A DNA stretch of 64,000 nucleotides from NCBI RefSeq assembly GCF_040892545.1, contig NZ_CP156079.1:3197501-3261500 (forward strand), written 5' to 3'. The stretch comes from Paracidovorax avenae (lineage in GTDB: Bacteria > Pseudomonadota > Gammaproteobacteria > Burkholderiales > Burkholderiaceae_C). How positions within the stretch are numbered: position 1 is the stretch's first letter; each line of letters starts with the position of its first letter. Made by a program: the position numbers and the translations under genes. The notes below the pieces were generated by a model. That model was not told the origin of the DNA, made no database searches, and worked only from the letters and a program-made list of their open reading frames with translations. Below, piece after piece: positions 26,731 to 35,920 of the stretch.

Positions 26731-27242
26731 TCCATCACCTCCGGCGCGTGGTTGGACGATGCGGCGCGCAGCGCCATCCGGCCAATCCAGTCGCGGTCCG
26801 CTTCCGCGGCCGCCAGGCGGACCGCTTCCAGTGCGTAGTCGCGCACGGCATCCGCGCGGTGCTCCTGCAGCCCGTCGATCGTGCGCTGCTGGGCGATGCA
26901 CTCGGCCTTCAGCGCCACCCGCTGCGCGTGCAGCGCTTCGAGTTCGCGGGTGTGGTCCGCGATGCGGCGGCGCGCATCCGCCAGATAGGCGAGCCCGCGC
27001 TGGTGCAGGCGGGGGTCCAGCCTCACCTGCATCCACTGCTGCATCTGCTGCGCCTGGGCATCGAACTGCGCCTGCAACTCGCGGCCCTGCTCCACCGCCC
27101 TTGCGATGTCCTGCAGCAACCGGGCCAGCCGGGCTTCCAGGCGCTCGAGCTGCCACTCCTGCTTGCGCAGATAGGGCTCCAGCGGATAGGTGAAGCCGCG
27201 CAGGTCCACGGAAGCCGGCGCGGGGGCCGCGGTCCGCGTCAT
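26727..27242 (-). CDS. fliJ: Flagellar export chaperone/stalk FliJ
   Basis: FliJ is the coiled-coil stalk that links the FliI ATPase ring to FlhA. The protein has 171 residues and is almost wholly helical with heptad-like patterns (LEARLARLLQDIARAVEQG, then LEALHAQRVALKAECIAQQ). Both ends overlap neighbours by four bases (ATGA), placing it between fliI and fliK as in canonical loci. Confidence 0.85.
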   Translation of the reverse strand: MTRTAAPAPASVDLRGFTYPLEPYLRKQEWQLERLEARLARLLQDIARAVEQGRELQAQFDAQAQQMQQWMQVRLDPRLHQRGLAYLADARRRIADHTRELEALHAQRVALKAECIAQQRTIDGLQEHRADAVRDYALEAVRLAAAEADRDWIGRMALRAASSNHAPEVME

Positions 27243-28717
27243 TGCCGGCCTCCCTTGGCCGCGGCTCCCAGCGAGTAGCTGAACTTGTGCGGCATGTTCT
27301 GCGTGGCTGGCGCAGCCGGTCTCGCGGTGGGCGCCGAGGGCACCGGGGTGGCCGCCAGAGGCCGGTCGGGCCACAGCAGCGCACGCAGGGCGCGCAGGCC
27401 CTCCGCGCGCGGCACGCCCCCTTCCTGCTGGCACAGCCATGCCTGCAGCCCGGGAGCGAGCGCCAGCGCCTGGTCCAGCTCGGGATTCGCGCCCTTTTCG
27501 TACGCGCCGATGTCCACCAACTGGCGGTTGCGGTGCAGCAGCGCCAGATGGCGCACCGCGTCGGAGACCAGCTCCCGCTCCTCGGCGGTGGCCAGGTCCG
27601 GCAGCAGCCGGCTCGCGCTGCGCAGCACATCGATGGCGGGGTAGCGCCCCTCGTGCGCGATGTCGCGCGACAGCACGACGTGCCCATCCAGGATGGAGCG
27701 CAGGCTGTCGGCGATGGGTTCGTTCATGTCGTCGCCCTCCACTAGGACGGTGAGCAGCGCCGTGATGGCCCCGCCCGAAGGGGCCGTCCCGCACCGCTCG
27801 CACAACTGGGGCAGCTCCGCGAACACGGATGGCGTGTAGCCGCGGGCGGTGGGCGGCTCGCCGGCCGCCAGGCCCACCTCGCGCCGGGCCATGGCCAGGC
27901 GGGTGACCGAATCCATGGTGAGCAGCACCTGCTGCCCCGCGTCGCGGAAGTACTCCGCGATGGTCACGGCGGCATGCGCCGCGCGGATCCGCGCCAGCGC
28001 GGGCTGGTCGGAGGTCGCAACGACGACCACCGAGCGCTTCAGGCCTTCGCCCAGCTGCTTGTCGATGAACTCCTTCACCTCCCGGCCACGCTCGCCGATG
28101 AGCGCGATCACGTTGACGTCGGCGCTGACGTGCCGGGCGATCATGCCCAGCAGCGTGCTCTTGCCCACCCCGCTGCCCGCGAAGATGCCCACGCGCTGCC
28201 CCTGGCCCAGGGTCAGCAGCCCGTCGAGGGAGCGCACGCCCGTCTGCAGCACCTGGTGGATGCGTGGGCGCTGCAGGGGATTGAGTGGCCGCGCATGCAG
28301 GGGACGCTGCAGCGGCGCGACCGGGTCGGGCAGGCCATCGAGCGCATGCCCGAAGCCGTCGATCACCCGGCCCAGCAGACCCGGACCCACCCCGAAATCC
28401 GACCGGCGGCCGAGCGCGACCACCTCCGCCCCTGCAGCCACGCCCTGCAGGCTGCCGTAGGGCATCAGCGTGAGACGGTCGCCGCTCAGGCCGACCACCT
28501 CGGCCAGCACGCCGCTGCCGGTACGCCCGTTGTCCGCGGAGCCGGAGCGCGGCTGGATACGGCACAACTCGCCCACGGTCGCATCGGGGCCCTGGGATTC
28601 GATGGCCAGTCCCTGCATATGGCGCACCCAGCCGATGCGCCGCGTCAATTCGGCGTCGCGCACGGCATCCCGGTAGGACGCAAATCCTGCCAGCGGGGTG
28701 GGCAACCGGGCGTTCAT
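27239..28717 (-). CDS. fliI: Flagellar export ATPase FliI
   Basis: FliI energises the type III export apparatus. The protein has 492 residues. The Walker A loop GSGVGKST is at 181-188, followed by ALIGERGREVKEFI, the Walker B-type strand VLLTMDSVTRLAMARREVGL and a GGAITALLTVLVEGDD segment, all typical of FliI/SctN. The ATG at 28717 overlaps the fliH stop. A Pro/Ala-rich C-terminal tail of about 40 residues extends beyond the usual end. Confidence 0.96.
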   Translation of the reverse strand: MNARLPTPLAGFASYRDAVRDAELTRRIGWVRHMQGLAIESQGPDATVGELCRIQPRSGSADNGRTGSGVLAEVVGLSGDRLTLMPYGSLQGVAAGAEVVALGRRSDFGVGPGLLGRVIDGFGHALDGLPDPVAPLQRPLHARPLNPLQRPRIHQVLQTGVRSLDGLLTLGQGQRVGIFAGSGVGKSTLLGMIARHVSADVNVIALIGERGREVKEFIDKQLGEGLKRSVVVVATSDQPALARIRAAHAAVTIAEYFRDAGQQVLLTMDSVTRLAMARREVGLAAGEPPTARGYTPSVFAELPQLCERCGTAPSGGAITALLTVLVEGDDMNEPIADSLRSILDGHVVLSRDIAHEGRYPAIDVLRSASRLLPDLATAEERELVSDAVRHLALLHRNRQLVDIGAYEKGANPELDQALALAPGLQAWLCQQEGGVPRAEGLRALRALLWPDRPLAATPVPSAPTARPAAPATQNMPHKFSYSLGAAAKGGRQ

Positions 28718-29670
28718 GCCGCTTCCCCGCCCGCGATGCCATCGGCGCCGGCGGCCTGCTGCCGGCGTCCGGCCCGCGTCTCGGCCAGGCGGGCCGCCAG
28801 GGCCTGCAGCTGCCGCTCCAGCCGGGCATCCAGCGCGCCTTCTGCCGAGCGCAAGAGACAGCCTCCCATGCGGACCTCGGGGTCGGCCACCCAGCGCACG
28901 CTCTCGCGGCCGGCATCGAACCCACGCGACGCCAGCACCTCCAGCGTGGCGGCATCCTCCCTGAGCATCGCCGCGTCGTCCGGGTGCAGGTGCACGCTCA
29001 GCGGATGCCGCCCGTGCCACGCCTCCAGGGAACGAGCCAGCAGTTCCCGTGCGCCGTCGCGGGTGACGGCACGGTCTCCGGCGATGCGGCAGACGGCTTC
29101 GAAGACGATGTCCAGCATGTCGTCCTCGGCGCCCTGGAGGAACCGCACCCACTCCTGCGCGAGCTGTCCGCCCAGCTGTTCCAGGCGTTCGGTGCGCCGG
29201 GCCACCTCCTGCGCGGCGGACTGCCGCTCCTGCGCCTCGCCGTGCTTCTGTGCCTGCTCCGAGGCGCGCAACTGTTCCATCGCCTCGCGCACCTGTCCGG
29301 CCACCACATCGCGGGCCAGCACCTCTGCCCGCGCCTGGATGTCTTCGTCCACCATGCGGCGCCCCTCGGCCAGGCCTTGCGCATGCCCTGCGCGCCGTCC
29401 CTCTTCCTTCCATTGGGCCTGCAGGCGGGCGAGGTCCTGTGCCGGGACTTCGGCGGCGGGAAAGCCGTCGGGAACACCGTCGGGGGTGGCCGCGGAAGGC
29501 ATGGCGGCCCGGTCCGGGCCTGCGGCCAGTCCGTGGGTTGCGGTATGGCGCGGAGCGGATACAGCCGCTTCGGCCACGCCATGCCCGGCTCCCGCGCCAC
29601 GGGGCCTGCCCACGGCAACGGCCTGCCCGTGCCATGCGGCGGAGCGCAGGATCTTCACGTCGTCGCTCAT
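28714..29670 (-). CDS. fliH: Flagellar assembly protein FliH
   Basis: FliH is the peripheral stalk and regulator of FliI. The protein has 318 residues, longer than usual because of a low-complexity N-terminus (about 1-80). The central helix contains the family's small-residue pattern (GRRAGHAQGLAEGRRMVDE). The C-terminal domain shows GRHPLSVHLHPDD and ADPEVRMGGCLL, typical of FliH/SctL. It overlaps fliG and fliI by four bases on either side. Confidence 0.88.
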   Translation of the reverse strand: MSDDVKILRSAAWHGQAVAVGRPRGAGAGHGVAEAAVSAPRHTATHGLAAGPDRAAMPSAATPDGVPDGFPAAEVPAQDLARLQAQWKEEGRRAGHAQGLAEGRRMVDEDIQARAEVLARDVVAGQVREAMEQLRASEQAQKHGEAQERQSAAQEVARRTERLEQLGGQLAQEWVRFLQGAEDDMLDIVFEAVCRIAGDRAVTRDGARELLARSLEAWHGRHPLSVHLHPDDAAMLREDAATLEVLASRGFDAGRESVRWVADPEVRMGGCLLRSAEGALDARLERQLQALAARLAETRAGRRQQAAGADGIAGGEAA

Positions 29671-30329
29671 GCCCCGCCCTCCTTGCGCCGCCAGGGCCAG
29701 CGCCAGCCGCCGAACCGGCCGCGGGCCTGGTTTCCGGCGGCCCGGCCATCGCCCTGCCCGGCACCAGCCGCCGGCACCGCTGGCGCCTCGCAGCAGCGCC
29801 GCATGCTGTCCAGCATGGCGGAGGCCAGGGCGGGGGCAGTGGAGGGTCCGCTGGAAACGTTGCCGAGCAGGTCCATCACGCGCCGGCGCTGGAGGGCAGG
29901 CAACTGCTCCAGCAGCGTGGCACGCCAGGGCCAGGGACGCAGGCACAGGGCCTGCGCCACCATCAGGGGAGGCTGGGCGCGCCAGGCGCGCGCAAGCAGC
30001 GCGATGCCCGGAGCACCGAGCGCCATCAGCGGGTCGGACTCCGGGCCGGAGGATGCCGCCTCGCCAGAGGGCACAGGCCCACGGGCGATCGAGGCAGCTG
30101 CGGCTGCTCCCAGTCCGTCCAGCCCGGCCGGATCGGGCGGGATGCCGAGCGCTTGCAGTTCGGAGAGCAATGCCTGCAGCGCATCGCGCTGCGAAGGTGC
30201 CATGCGTTCCAGCACCCAGGCACGGTCCGCGGGCGCCATGGCATGCAGCACCAGCGCGGCATGGCGTGCCTGCGCCGCCGGGGATGAGGGCGCGGACGGC
30301 TCCGCCAGCCCCGGGAAATGCAGGTTCAT
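29667..30329 (-). CDS. fliG: FliG-position protein, divergent and short (FliG/SctK-like?)
   Basis: The protein has 220 residues where FliG normally has about 330. It is helical with two weakly FliG-like segments (about 20-65 with DRAWVLERMAPSQRDAL, and about 110-160 with PPLMVAQALCLRPW), a Gly/Ala-rich stretch and a basic tail (WRWPWRRKEGGA). The charged helix by which FliG contacts the stator, with its LDDRxIQxLLRE-type signature, was not found. The gene is locked between fliF and fliH by ATGA overlaps at both ends, and a GGAGG site precedes the ATG. SctK also lies between sctJ and sctL in injectisome loci, so an SctK-like adaptor is an alternative. The name follows position only. Confidence 0.55.
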   Translation of the reverse strand: MNLHFPGLAEPSAPSSPAAQARHAALVLHAMAPADRAWVLERMAPSQRDALQALLSELQALGIPPDPAGLDGLGAAAAASIARGPVPSGEAASSGPESDPLMALGAPGIALLARAWRAQPPLMVAQALCLRPWPWRATLLEQLPALQRRRVMDLLGNVSSGPSTAPALASAMLDSMRRCCEAPAVPAAGAGQGDGRAAGNQARGRFGGWRWPWRRKEGGA

Positions 30330-31855
30330 GCGCCGTGCCCTCCTGCAGCTCCGGAGGCCGGCGCGGTCTCGCCCGCGCGCATCCAGGCCTGCACCTTGTG
30401 CAGGGCCGCCTCGCGCTCGGCCTCGCTCAGGCGCCGGCCTGGTGCAGCGGAAGCCGGAGCGCGGCGGCGCGTGGCGGCCAGCACCGCGCCCGCCAGGAGC
30501 AACAGCAGCCCGATGCCGGCAGCGGCCCACCACGGGTCCAGGCCAGGACGTGACACGGCGGCGCCCTGCCCCGCTCCATCGGCCTGCCCGGCAGTCTCCG
30601 TCGAGATGTCCTGCAGCGCCCCGGGCACCTGGCCGGAAGCATCGGGCGCGCCGGCAGCCGCGGCAGTTCCGCCCGCCGCGGCCGCGGACGGCACCAGGGC
30701 CTGCAGGGACTGCACCACGACCAGGTCACCCCGGTCCGGGTTCGCGCCCACCGCGGCCGCCAGCAGGCGGCGCAGCTTGTCTTCCTGTGCGGCGTCCAGC
30801 GCCTGGCGCACCACTGCCACCACCTGGATGCGGCGCACCGCGCCCGCCTGGCTCACCACCTGCTCCACCCGGCGGCCGACCTGGTAATCCACCTCCCGCT
30901 GGGTGCTCGCGCCCGCGCCGCCCCCGGCGCGCGCGGCATCGAGCGGCGCCTGGCCGCCGTCGCGCACCGATTCGCGCTCCTTCACGATCACGCCCCGGCT
31001 GTCGGCCGTGCGCGAAGGGGCAGGAATCACGTCTTCCGTGGTGATGCGCACCTGATCCATGTTCAGCGTGACATCCACGCTCGCCATGGCCTGGCCCGGT
31101 CCGAAAGCGCGGTCCAGCACCGCCGCGGCTTTGCGGGCCAGCTGCGCCTCGGTGTCCTTCTTCAATTCCAGGCGGCCGGATCCACCCGCCATGCCCGCGG
31201 CGGCGTCGGCACCCTCGTCGGCCGGGCGGCTGAGCGCCACGCCCTGCCGGTCCACCACCGTCACGTCCTGCGCGGTCATGCCCGGCGTCGCGGCGGCGAC
31301 CAGCCGCTGTATGCCGCTGACCTGCTCGGGGCGCAGCACCCGGCCTTCGCGCAGCGTCACCGTGATCGCGGCCTTCGGGCGGGCGTGGGCCTGCTTGAAG
31401 AGCCCCTGCTCCGGCAGGGCCAGGTGCACGCGGACGTCGCGGATCTCGGACAGCGACAGGATGGTGCGCGTGAGCTCGCCCTGCAGCGCGCGCTGGTAGT
31501 TGATCTTCTGGGCGAACTCGGTCATCCCGAAGTCGGTGTTGTTGAACAGCTCGAACCCCACCGCGCCATGCAGCGGCATGTCCTGGCCCATCAGCTTGAT
31601 GCGCGTGGAATGCACCTGCGGCCGGTCCACCAGGATCGATCCGTTCGCCTCGTCGAAGCGGTAGGGGATCTTGAGCTTGTCCAGCTCGGCGCTCATGGCC
31701 GCAGCGTCCTGCGGCTTCAGGTCCGAGAAAAGGACCTGGTAGTCCGGCCGCATCAGCCACCATGCCAGGGCGGCGGTCAGCAGGACGATGGCGATGGCGC
31801 CGGCCACCAGACCGGCGCGCGCGGAGCGGCCCAGGCCCTCCCAGAAAGCGTTCAT
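30326..31855 (-). CDS. fliF: Flagellar MS-ring protein FliF
   Basis: FliF builds the inner-membrane ring on which rotor and export gate assemble. The protein has 509 residues with membrane segments at about 16-36 and 445-465. The ring-building motifs between them are conserved (YQVLFSDLKPQDAAAM, FAQKINYQRALQGELTRTI, VRVHLALPEQGLF). The C-terminal cytoplasmic tail is short; in other systems it binds FliG. The gene follows fliE by 52 bp and overlaps the fliG-like gene. Confidence 0.95.
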   Translation of the reverse strand: MNAFWEGLGRSARAGLVAGAIAIVLLTAALAWWLMRPDYQVLFSDLKPQDAAAMSAELDKLKIPYRFDEANGSILVDRPQVHSTRIKLMGQDMPLHGAVGFELFNNTDFGMTEFAQKINYQRALQGELTRTILSLSEIRDVRVHLALPEQGLFKQAHARPKAAITVTLREGRVLRPEQVSGIQRLVAAATPGMTAQDVTVVDRQGVALSRPADEGADAAAGMAGGSGRLELKKDTEAQLARKAAAVLDRAFGPGQAMASVDVTLNMDQVRITTEDVIPAPSRTADSRGVIVKERESVRDGGQAPLDAARAGGGAGASTQREVDYQVGRRVEQVVSQAGAVRRIQVVAVVRQALDAAQEDKLRRLLAAAVGANPDRGDLVVVQSLQALVPSAAAAGGTAAAAGAPDASGQVPGALQDISTETAGQADGAGQGAAVSRPGLDPWWAAAGIGLLLLLAGAVLAATRRRAPASAAPGRRLSEAEREAALHKVQAWMRAGETAPASGAAGGHGA

Positions 31856-31907
31856 GGTGCGGTGTTCCCGATGCGTTGCTCGATGTGGCGTGTTGCGGAT
31901 CGCCGGT

Positions 31908-32246
31908 TCACAGCTGCATCCTCATCACGTCCTGGTAGGCCTCCAGGAGCCGTCCACGCACCTGCATCATGAGCTGGAAGGACAGCCGGCTCTCCTCCAG
32001 CCGGATCATCACCTGGTGCAGGTTCTGCACGTCGCCCGCGGCCAGGCGCTGCAGATCCGTCTGGCTCGTCAGCAACTGCTCGTTGACGCGCCCCAGCCCC
32101 TGGGCGACCATGTCCGAGAAGCCGGCGCCCGGCACTGCAGCCGCACCTGCGGCAGCGGCGGGCCCGGCGGCAGCGAAGGCGGGTTGCGGCTCGGCGATGG
32201 CCGGCAGCGCGGATGCCGCGATGGCGGCAATGGCCTCGGCGCTCAT
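31908..32246 (-). CDS. fliE: Flagellar MS-ring/rod adaptor FliE
   Basis: FliE joins the MS ring to the proximal rod. The protein has 112 residues. A low-complexity Ala/Pro N-terminus of about 40 residues precedes the conserved C-terminal helices (VNEQLLTSQTDLQRLAAGD, then LEESRLSFQLMMQVRGRLL and AYQDVMRMQ). The ATG at 32246 overlaps the flgC stop, giving the common flgB-flgC-fliE order. Confidence 0.93.
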   Translation of the reverse strand: MSAEAIAAIAASALPAIAEPQPAFAAAGPAAAAGAAAVPGAGFSDMVAQGLGRVNEQLLTSQTDLQRLAAGDVQNLHQVMIRLEESRLSFQLMMQVRGRLLEAYQDVMRMQL

Positions 32247-32659
32247 GCGTTGCCCCCGATCTCCAGGGCCTTCAGGGCCATGTTGCGCGACGTGTTCATC
32301 GCCGCCACGTTGGCCTCGTAGGAACGCATGGCCCCCATGAGCGTCACCATCTCGGTGGCAGGGTCCACTCCGGCATAGGCCACGAATCCGCGGCCGTCCG
32401 CCATGGGATGGCCGGGCTCGTACACCATGCGCGGGGGCTGGAGCGTGGGCTCCACCGAGGCCGTCGGCACGGCGGCCAGGCCCTGGGCGACCGTTTCGCC
32501 GAAGGAAGCGCGGGACACCACCCGCAGCGGCTGGTAGGTCCTGCCCTCCGGGCCGGCCACGGTGTTGGCGTTGGCGAGGTTGAGCGACGCGACCTCGACG
32601 CGCGTGCGCTCCAGCGTCATGCCGCTGGCGCTGATGGCAAAGGCTTGTGAATAGTCCAT
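32243..32659 (-). CDS. flgC: Proximal rod protein FlgC
   Basis: The protein has 138 residues with the rod signature at the N-terminus (AFAISASGMTLERTRVEVAS, then LNLANANT) and C-terminal helix motifs (VTLMGAMRSYEANVAAMN). It is exported as part of the periplasmic rod. It lies 33 bp after flgB and overlaps fliE. Confidence 0.95.
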   Translation of the reverse strand: MDYSQAFAISASGMTLERTRVEVASLNLANANTVAGPEGRTYQPLRVVSRASFGETVAQGLAAVPTASVEPTLQPPRMVYEPGHPMADGRGFVAYAGVDPATEMVTLMGAMRSYEANVAAMNTSRNMALKALEIGGNA

Positions 32660-32692
32660 GGGCGGTGCCGGAAAAATCGTTCGGGAAAATGA

Positions 32693-33085
32693 TCAGCGCT
32701 TGCCGTCGGAGACGGCGGACGACAGGATGGCCATGTGGCGCGACAGCCCCTTGAGCAGGGCCTGGTAATGGACGGCGTTCTGCGCCATGCGTGCGACTTC
32801 CGTGTCCAGTTGCACGCGCGCGGGCAGGCCGTCCGGCCCCACCATGGGGCGCATGCGCACGCCTTCTTCCGCCACCGGGGCCAGCTGTGCCGCGTCCAGC
32901 CGGCGGCCCTGGGCGAGCTGCACGCGCGCGGATTCCATCTGCGCGGCGAAATCCACGTCCACCGGGACATACCCTTCGGTGGACGCGTTCGCGATGTTGC
33001 GGGCGATGGCCTGGTGACGCAGGGATGCGGCGTCCAGTGCCAGGGACAGGCTGGCCTGCGTGATCGCTTCGATGCCTTCGGTCAT
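32693..33085 (-). CDS. flgB: Proximal rod protein FlgB
   Basis: The protein has 130 residues. The N-terminal rod motif is clear (DAASLRHQAIARNIANAST, then EGYVPVDVDF), and a C-terminal helix (NAVHYQALLKGLSRHMAIL) matches FlgB. The gene starts 18 bp after the flgI stop and precedes flgC. Confidence 0.94.
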   Translation of the reverse strand: MTEGIEAITQASLSLALDAASLRHQAIARNIANASTEGYVPVDVDFAAQMESARVQLAQGRRLDAAQLAPVAEEGVRMRPMVGPDGLPARVQLDTEVARMAQNAVHYQALLKGLSRHMAILSSAVSDGKR

Positions 33086-33103
33086 GGTTCGCTCTTCTTG
33101 GGA

Positions 33104-34243
33104 TTACTGGATGAGGAGTTCGGCGTGCAGCGCGCCCGCGGCCTTCACGGCGCGCAGGATGGAAATGATGTCGCGCGTCGGCGTCTTCAGCCGCGCCAGC
33201 GTCTGCACCAGGTCGGCGACGGTCGTGCTGCCGGTGACGAAGCCGGGACCGTTGCGCTCGTCCACGTCCACGCGGGTGTTGGTCACCAGCGCCGTGCGCA
33301 CGCCATCGCCCGCCTCGCCGATGAAATAGGGTTGCGACGCCGTGGTCTCGTTGCGCACGGACAGCTTCAGGTCGCCGTGCGATATCGCCACCTTCGAGAT
33401 CCGCACATCGCCGCCGGACACCACGGTACCCGTGCGTTCGTTGACGACCACCTTGGCGCGGCGGTCCGGCTCCACCGTGATCGCCTCCAGCCCGGCGACG
33501 AACGCCACGAGCTGCCGCTGCTGCGCCTCCGGTACCTGCAGATCGATACCGGACGCGTCGCGCGCCAGCGCCATGCCCGCGCCGTAGCGGCGGTTGATGG
33601 CCTCCGCCACGCGGTTGGCCGTGGTGTAGTCGGGCTCGTTCAGCACGAAGGTCATCCGGTGGTCCTCGGACACCATCTGCGCGGTCACCCCGACCTCCAC
33701 CGTCGCGCCGCCCGGGATGGAGCCGACGGTCGGGTGGTTCTTCTGCACCACGTTGCCGTTGGCGTCGTAGCGGTAGCCCCCCACGGACAGCGGCCCCTGG
33801 GCGAGCGCATAGACGCGGCCGTTGGCGGCCTTGAGGGCCGTGAGCACGAGGCTGCCGCCGACCAGGCTGCGCGCGTCGCCGACGGAGTTCACCGTCACGT
33901 CCAGCGTATCGCCCTCGCGCGAGAACGGCGACAGCGCCGCGCTGACCATCACCACCGCCACGTTGCGGCTCTGGATCTGGTCCGGACCGATGTTGAGGTT
34001 GAACTGCGACATCGCATTCGACAGCGCCTGCCGCGTGCCGCGGTTGGAGGGCGAATCGCCCGTGCCGGCCAGGCCGGTCACGATGCCGGTGCCGACCAGC
34101 GCGTTCTCGCGCCAGCCCTGCAGCTTGCCCAGGTCCTTCACGCGCACGGGCTCCGCATGGGCCACCCCCACACCGCACACCGCCAGTGCCACCAGCCAGC
34201 CGGCGAGCGCCCTGCCCGCCCACGCCTGTATCCGTTGCCCCAT
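33104..34243 (-). CDS. flgI: Flagellar P-ring protein FlgI
   Basis: FlgI forms the P ring in the peptidoglycan layer. The protein has 379 residues. A Sec signal peptide (GWLVALAVCGVGVAHA) is followed by the family motifs (VRVKDLGKLQGWRENALVG, GTGIVTGLAGTGDS) and a conserved C-terminus (DLVQTLARLKTPTRDIISI). Only one base separates it from the flgH stop. Its presence, with FlgH, indicates an apparatus that spans both membranes. Confidence 0.96.
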   Translation of the reverse strand: MGQRIQAWAGRALAGWLVALAVCGVGVAHAEPVRVKDLGKLQGWRENALVGTGIVTGLAGTGDSPSNRGTRQALSNAMSQFNLNIGPDQIQSRNVAVVMVSAALSPFSREGDTLDVTVNSVGDARSLVGGSLVLTALKAANGRVYALAQGPLSVGGYRYDANGNVVQKNHPTVGSIPGGATVEVGVTAQMVSEDHRMTFVLNEPDYTTANRVAEAINRRYGAGMALARDASGIDLQVPEAQQRQLVAFVAGLEAITVEPDRRAKVVVNERTGTVVSGGDVRISKVAISHGDLKLSVRNETTASQPYFIGEAGDGVRTALVTNTRVDVDERNGPGFVTGSTTVADLVQTLARLKTPTRDIISILRAVKAAGALHAELLIQ

Positions 34244-34244
34244 C

Positions 34245-34859
34245 TCAGAACCCCATCATGTCGAGCAGGTTGCGCCACCAGGGACGCCGGTTGCGCTCGG
34301 CGATGTCGCCCTCGCCCACATAGCTGATGCGGGCATCGGCCAGGCGGGTGGACAGCACGACGTTGCCGTCGGAAATGTCGAACGGCCGCACCCGGCCTTC
34401 GAGCGTGACCTTCTGCGGCTCCTGGTTGACGGTGAGCAGTTGCTCGCCCGCCACCCGCAGGTCGCCGTTGGGCAGGACCTCCTGCACGGAGACCGTCAGC
34501 GTCGCCAGCACGCGGTTGGTGCGCTGCGTCCGGCCGCCGCCGTCGAAGGTACCGTTCACCCCGATGCCCGTCTGCCCCACCGTGCCGCTGCGGTGCGACA
34601 GTTCGGCCGACAGGCCGTTGCCGCGCCGCGTGCCGGTGTCGGCACTGGTGGTGGCGCTGGAGTTCTCGAAGACCTGCACCGTCAGCGCGTCGCCCACCCG
34701 GAACGCCCGGTTGTCGGCCGTGAGCGGGCGGTAGGTCTGCTCCTGGTAGAGGCTTTCCGCATGCGCCACGCCCGCAGCCAGCAGGGCCGCGCAGCACATC
34801 GCCGCCGCGGTGCGGATTGCCGGGCGGCCGCGCGGCCGCCATGCCATCGGCGCCGTCAT
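34245..34859 (-). CDS. flgH: Flagellar L-ring protein FlgH, apparently without lipobox
   Basis: FlgH forms the outer-membrane L ring. The protein has 204 residues. Motifs such as FRVGDALTVQVFENSSAT, RGNGLSAEL and PNGDLRVAGEQLLTVNQE are typical. FlgH is usually a lipoprotein with an LxGC lipobox. Here the signal segment ends AALLAAGVAHA with no cysteine at the expected cleavage site; the CC pair lies inside the hydrophobic core. Cleavage by signal peptidase I after AHA is predicted. The ATG at 34859 overlaps the flgA stop. Confidence 0.92.
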   Translation of the reverse strand: MTAPMAWRPRGRPAIRTAAAMCCAALLAAGVAHAESLYQEQTYRPLTADNRAFRVGDALTVQVFENSSATTSADTGTRRGNGLSAELSHRSGTVGQTGIGVNGTFDGGGRTQRTNRVLATLTVSVQEVLPNGDLRVAGEQLLTVNQEPQKVTLEGRVRPFDISDGNVVLSTRLADARISYVGEGDIAERNRRPWWRNLLDMMGF

Positions 34860-35920
34860 GGCTGCAGCTCCAGCTGGCCCGGGCCGACCACGCGGGCCAG
34901 CAGCGCTTCGCCGGCATGCGGCGGACGCACCTTCACGACCTGGCCGACCTGGCCGTCCTGCAGCGATTCCGCGCGGCTCTCCAGTGCCAGATCGCCCGTG
35001 CGCGCCGTCAGCCGCACCCACTGGCCCCGGGCCACGGCGGGCGCCGGGCCGATGCGGTCCTCGGTGACCACCTCGCCGCCCGACAGGCGCCTGCGGGCCT
35101 GCACCGTCCCCTGCCCGCTTCCTTGCACGGGCCATGCGGCCGGCGCAGCGGAGGAAGGCAGGCGGGCCATGTCCACTTCGCGCACGACGACTCCGTCCGA
35201 GGGGATGTCGCTGCCGGCGGCCAGCGCCTGCCTCGCCACGGGCGCCATCGCGAACAGGGCCACCTCGAAACGCACGGGAATCGCGCGCACGTGCCGCTCG
35301 CCCGCGAAGACATCCACCCACACCATCATGCGTGCCGCCAGGGGCACCTGCGCCAGGGGCCGCACGCGCAGGACGGCGCCAGCCGCGGGCACTTCCAGCG
35401 ATGGGGGCAGCGAGACCGGCTGCAGTTCCACGCGGGGCTGCACCAATCCCTTCTGCCGGGCGATGCCCCCGAGGTGCGCGGCCAGGGCCTCCCGGGCCTG
35501 CGCTGCCACGGCATCGCCCGCCACTTCGCGCACGGCCATCCGCACGGACGTGGCCCCGGCGCCCTCCCACTCGATCTGCTCGTCCCGCAACCCGGTGCGG
35601 CTGCGCAGCCACATCCGCAGCCGGCCGCCATCCAGCGCCACCGGCTCGCCCGGGCGGGGGGCCTGCCCCAGCGGCACGGCCATCGCGCGGCGCAGCGTCT
35701 CCAGGTCCGGGCTGCTCAGCAGCGCCACATCGCCCAGCCGGACATCCGGCCGCTCCACCTGTACCTGCGGTCGCAGCGCAACGCGCAGCAATGGCGCGCC
35801 GGCTTCGTCTCCGGGCATCGCCTGCACGGCGCAGCACCATGCCGTGGCGGCGAGCACGGCAGCGCACCCGATGGCCAGGCGCCGTGGCACCCACGGCCTC
35901 TCTGCACGGTACATGCTCAT
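34856..35920 (-). CDS. flgA: P-ring assembly chaperone FlgA
   Basis: FlgA is a periplasmic chaperone for FlgI. The protein has 354 residues, longer than typical 220-residue forms. A signal peptide lies at about 12-34. The C-terminal SAF-like domain carries the family pattern (RQALAAGSDIPSDGVVVREV, RRRLSGGEVVTEDRI, GQWVRLTARTGDLALES, GQVGQVVKVRP). The extra N-terminal 150 residues are beta-rich. It overlaps flgG and flgH by four bases each, and sits beside the P- and L-ring genes it serves. Confidence 0.9.
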   Translation of the reverse strand: MSMYRAERPWVPRRLAIGCAAVLAATAWCCAVQAMPGDEAGAPLLRVALRPQVQVERPDVRLGDVALLSSPDLETLRRAMAVPLGQAPRPGEPVALDGGRLRMWLRSRTGLRDEQIEWEGAGATSVRMAVREVAGDAVAAQAREALAAHLGGIARQKGLVQPRVELQPVSLPPSLEVPAAGAVLRVRPLAQVPLAARMMVWVDVFAGERHVRAIPVRFEVALFAMAPVARQALAAGSDIPSDGVVVREVDMARLPSSAAPAAWPVQGSGQGTVQARRRLSGGEVVTEDRIGPAPAVARGQWVRLTARTGDLALESRAESLQDGQVGQVVKVRPPHAGEALLARVVGPGQLELQP

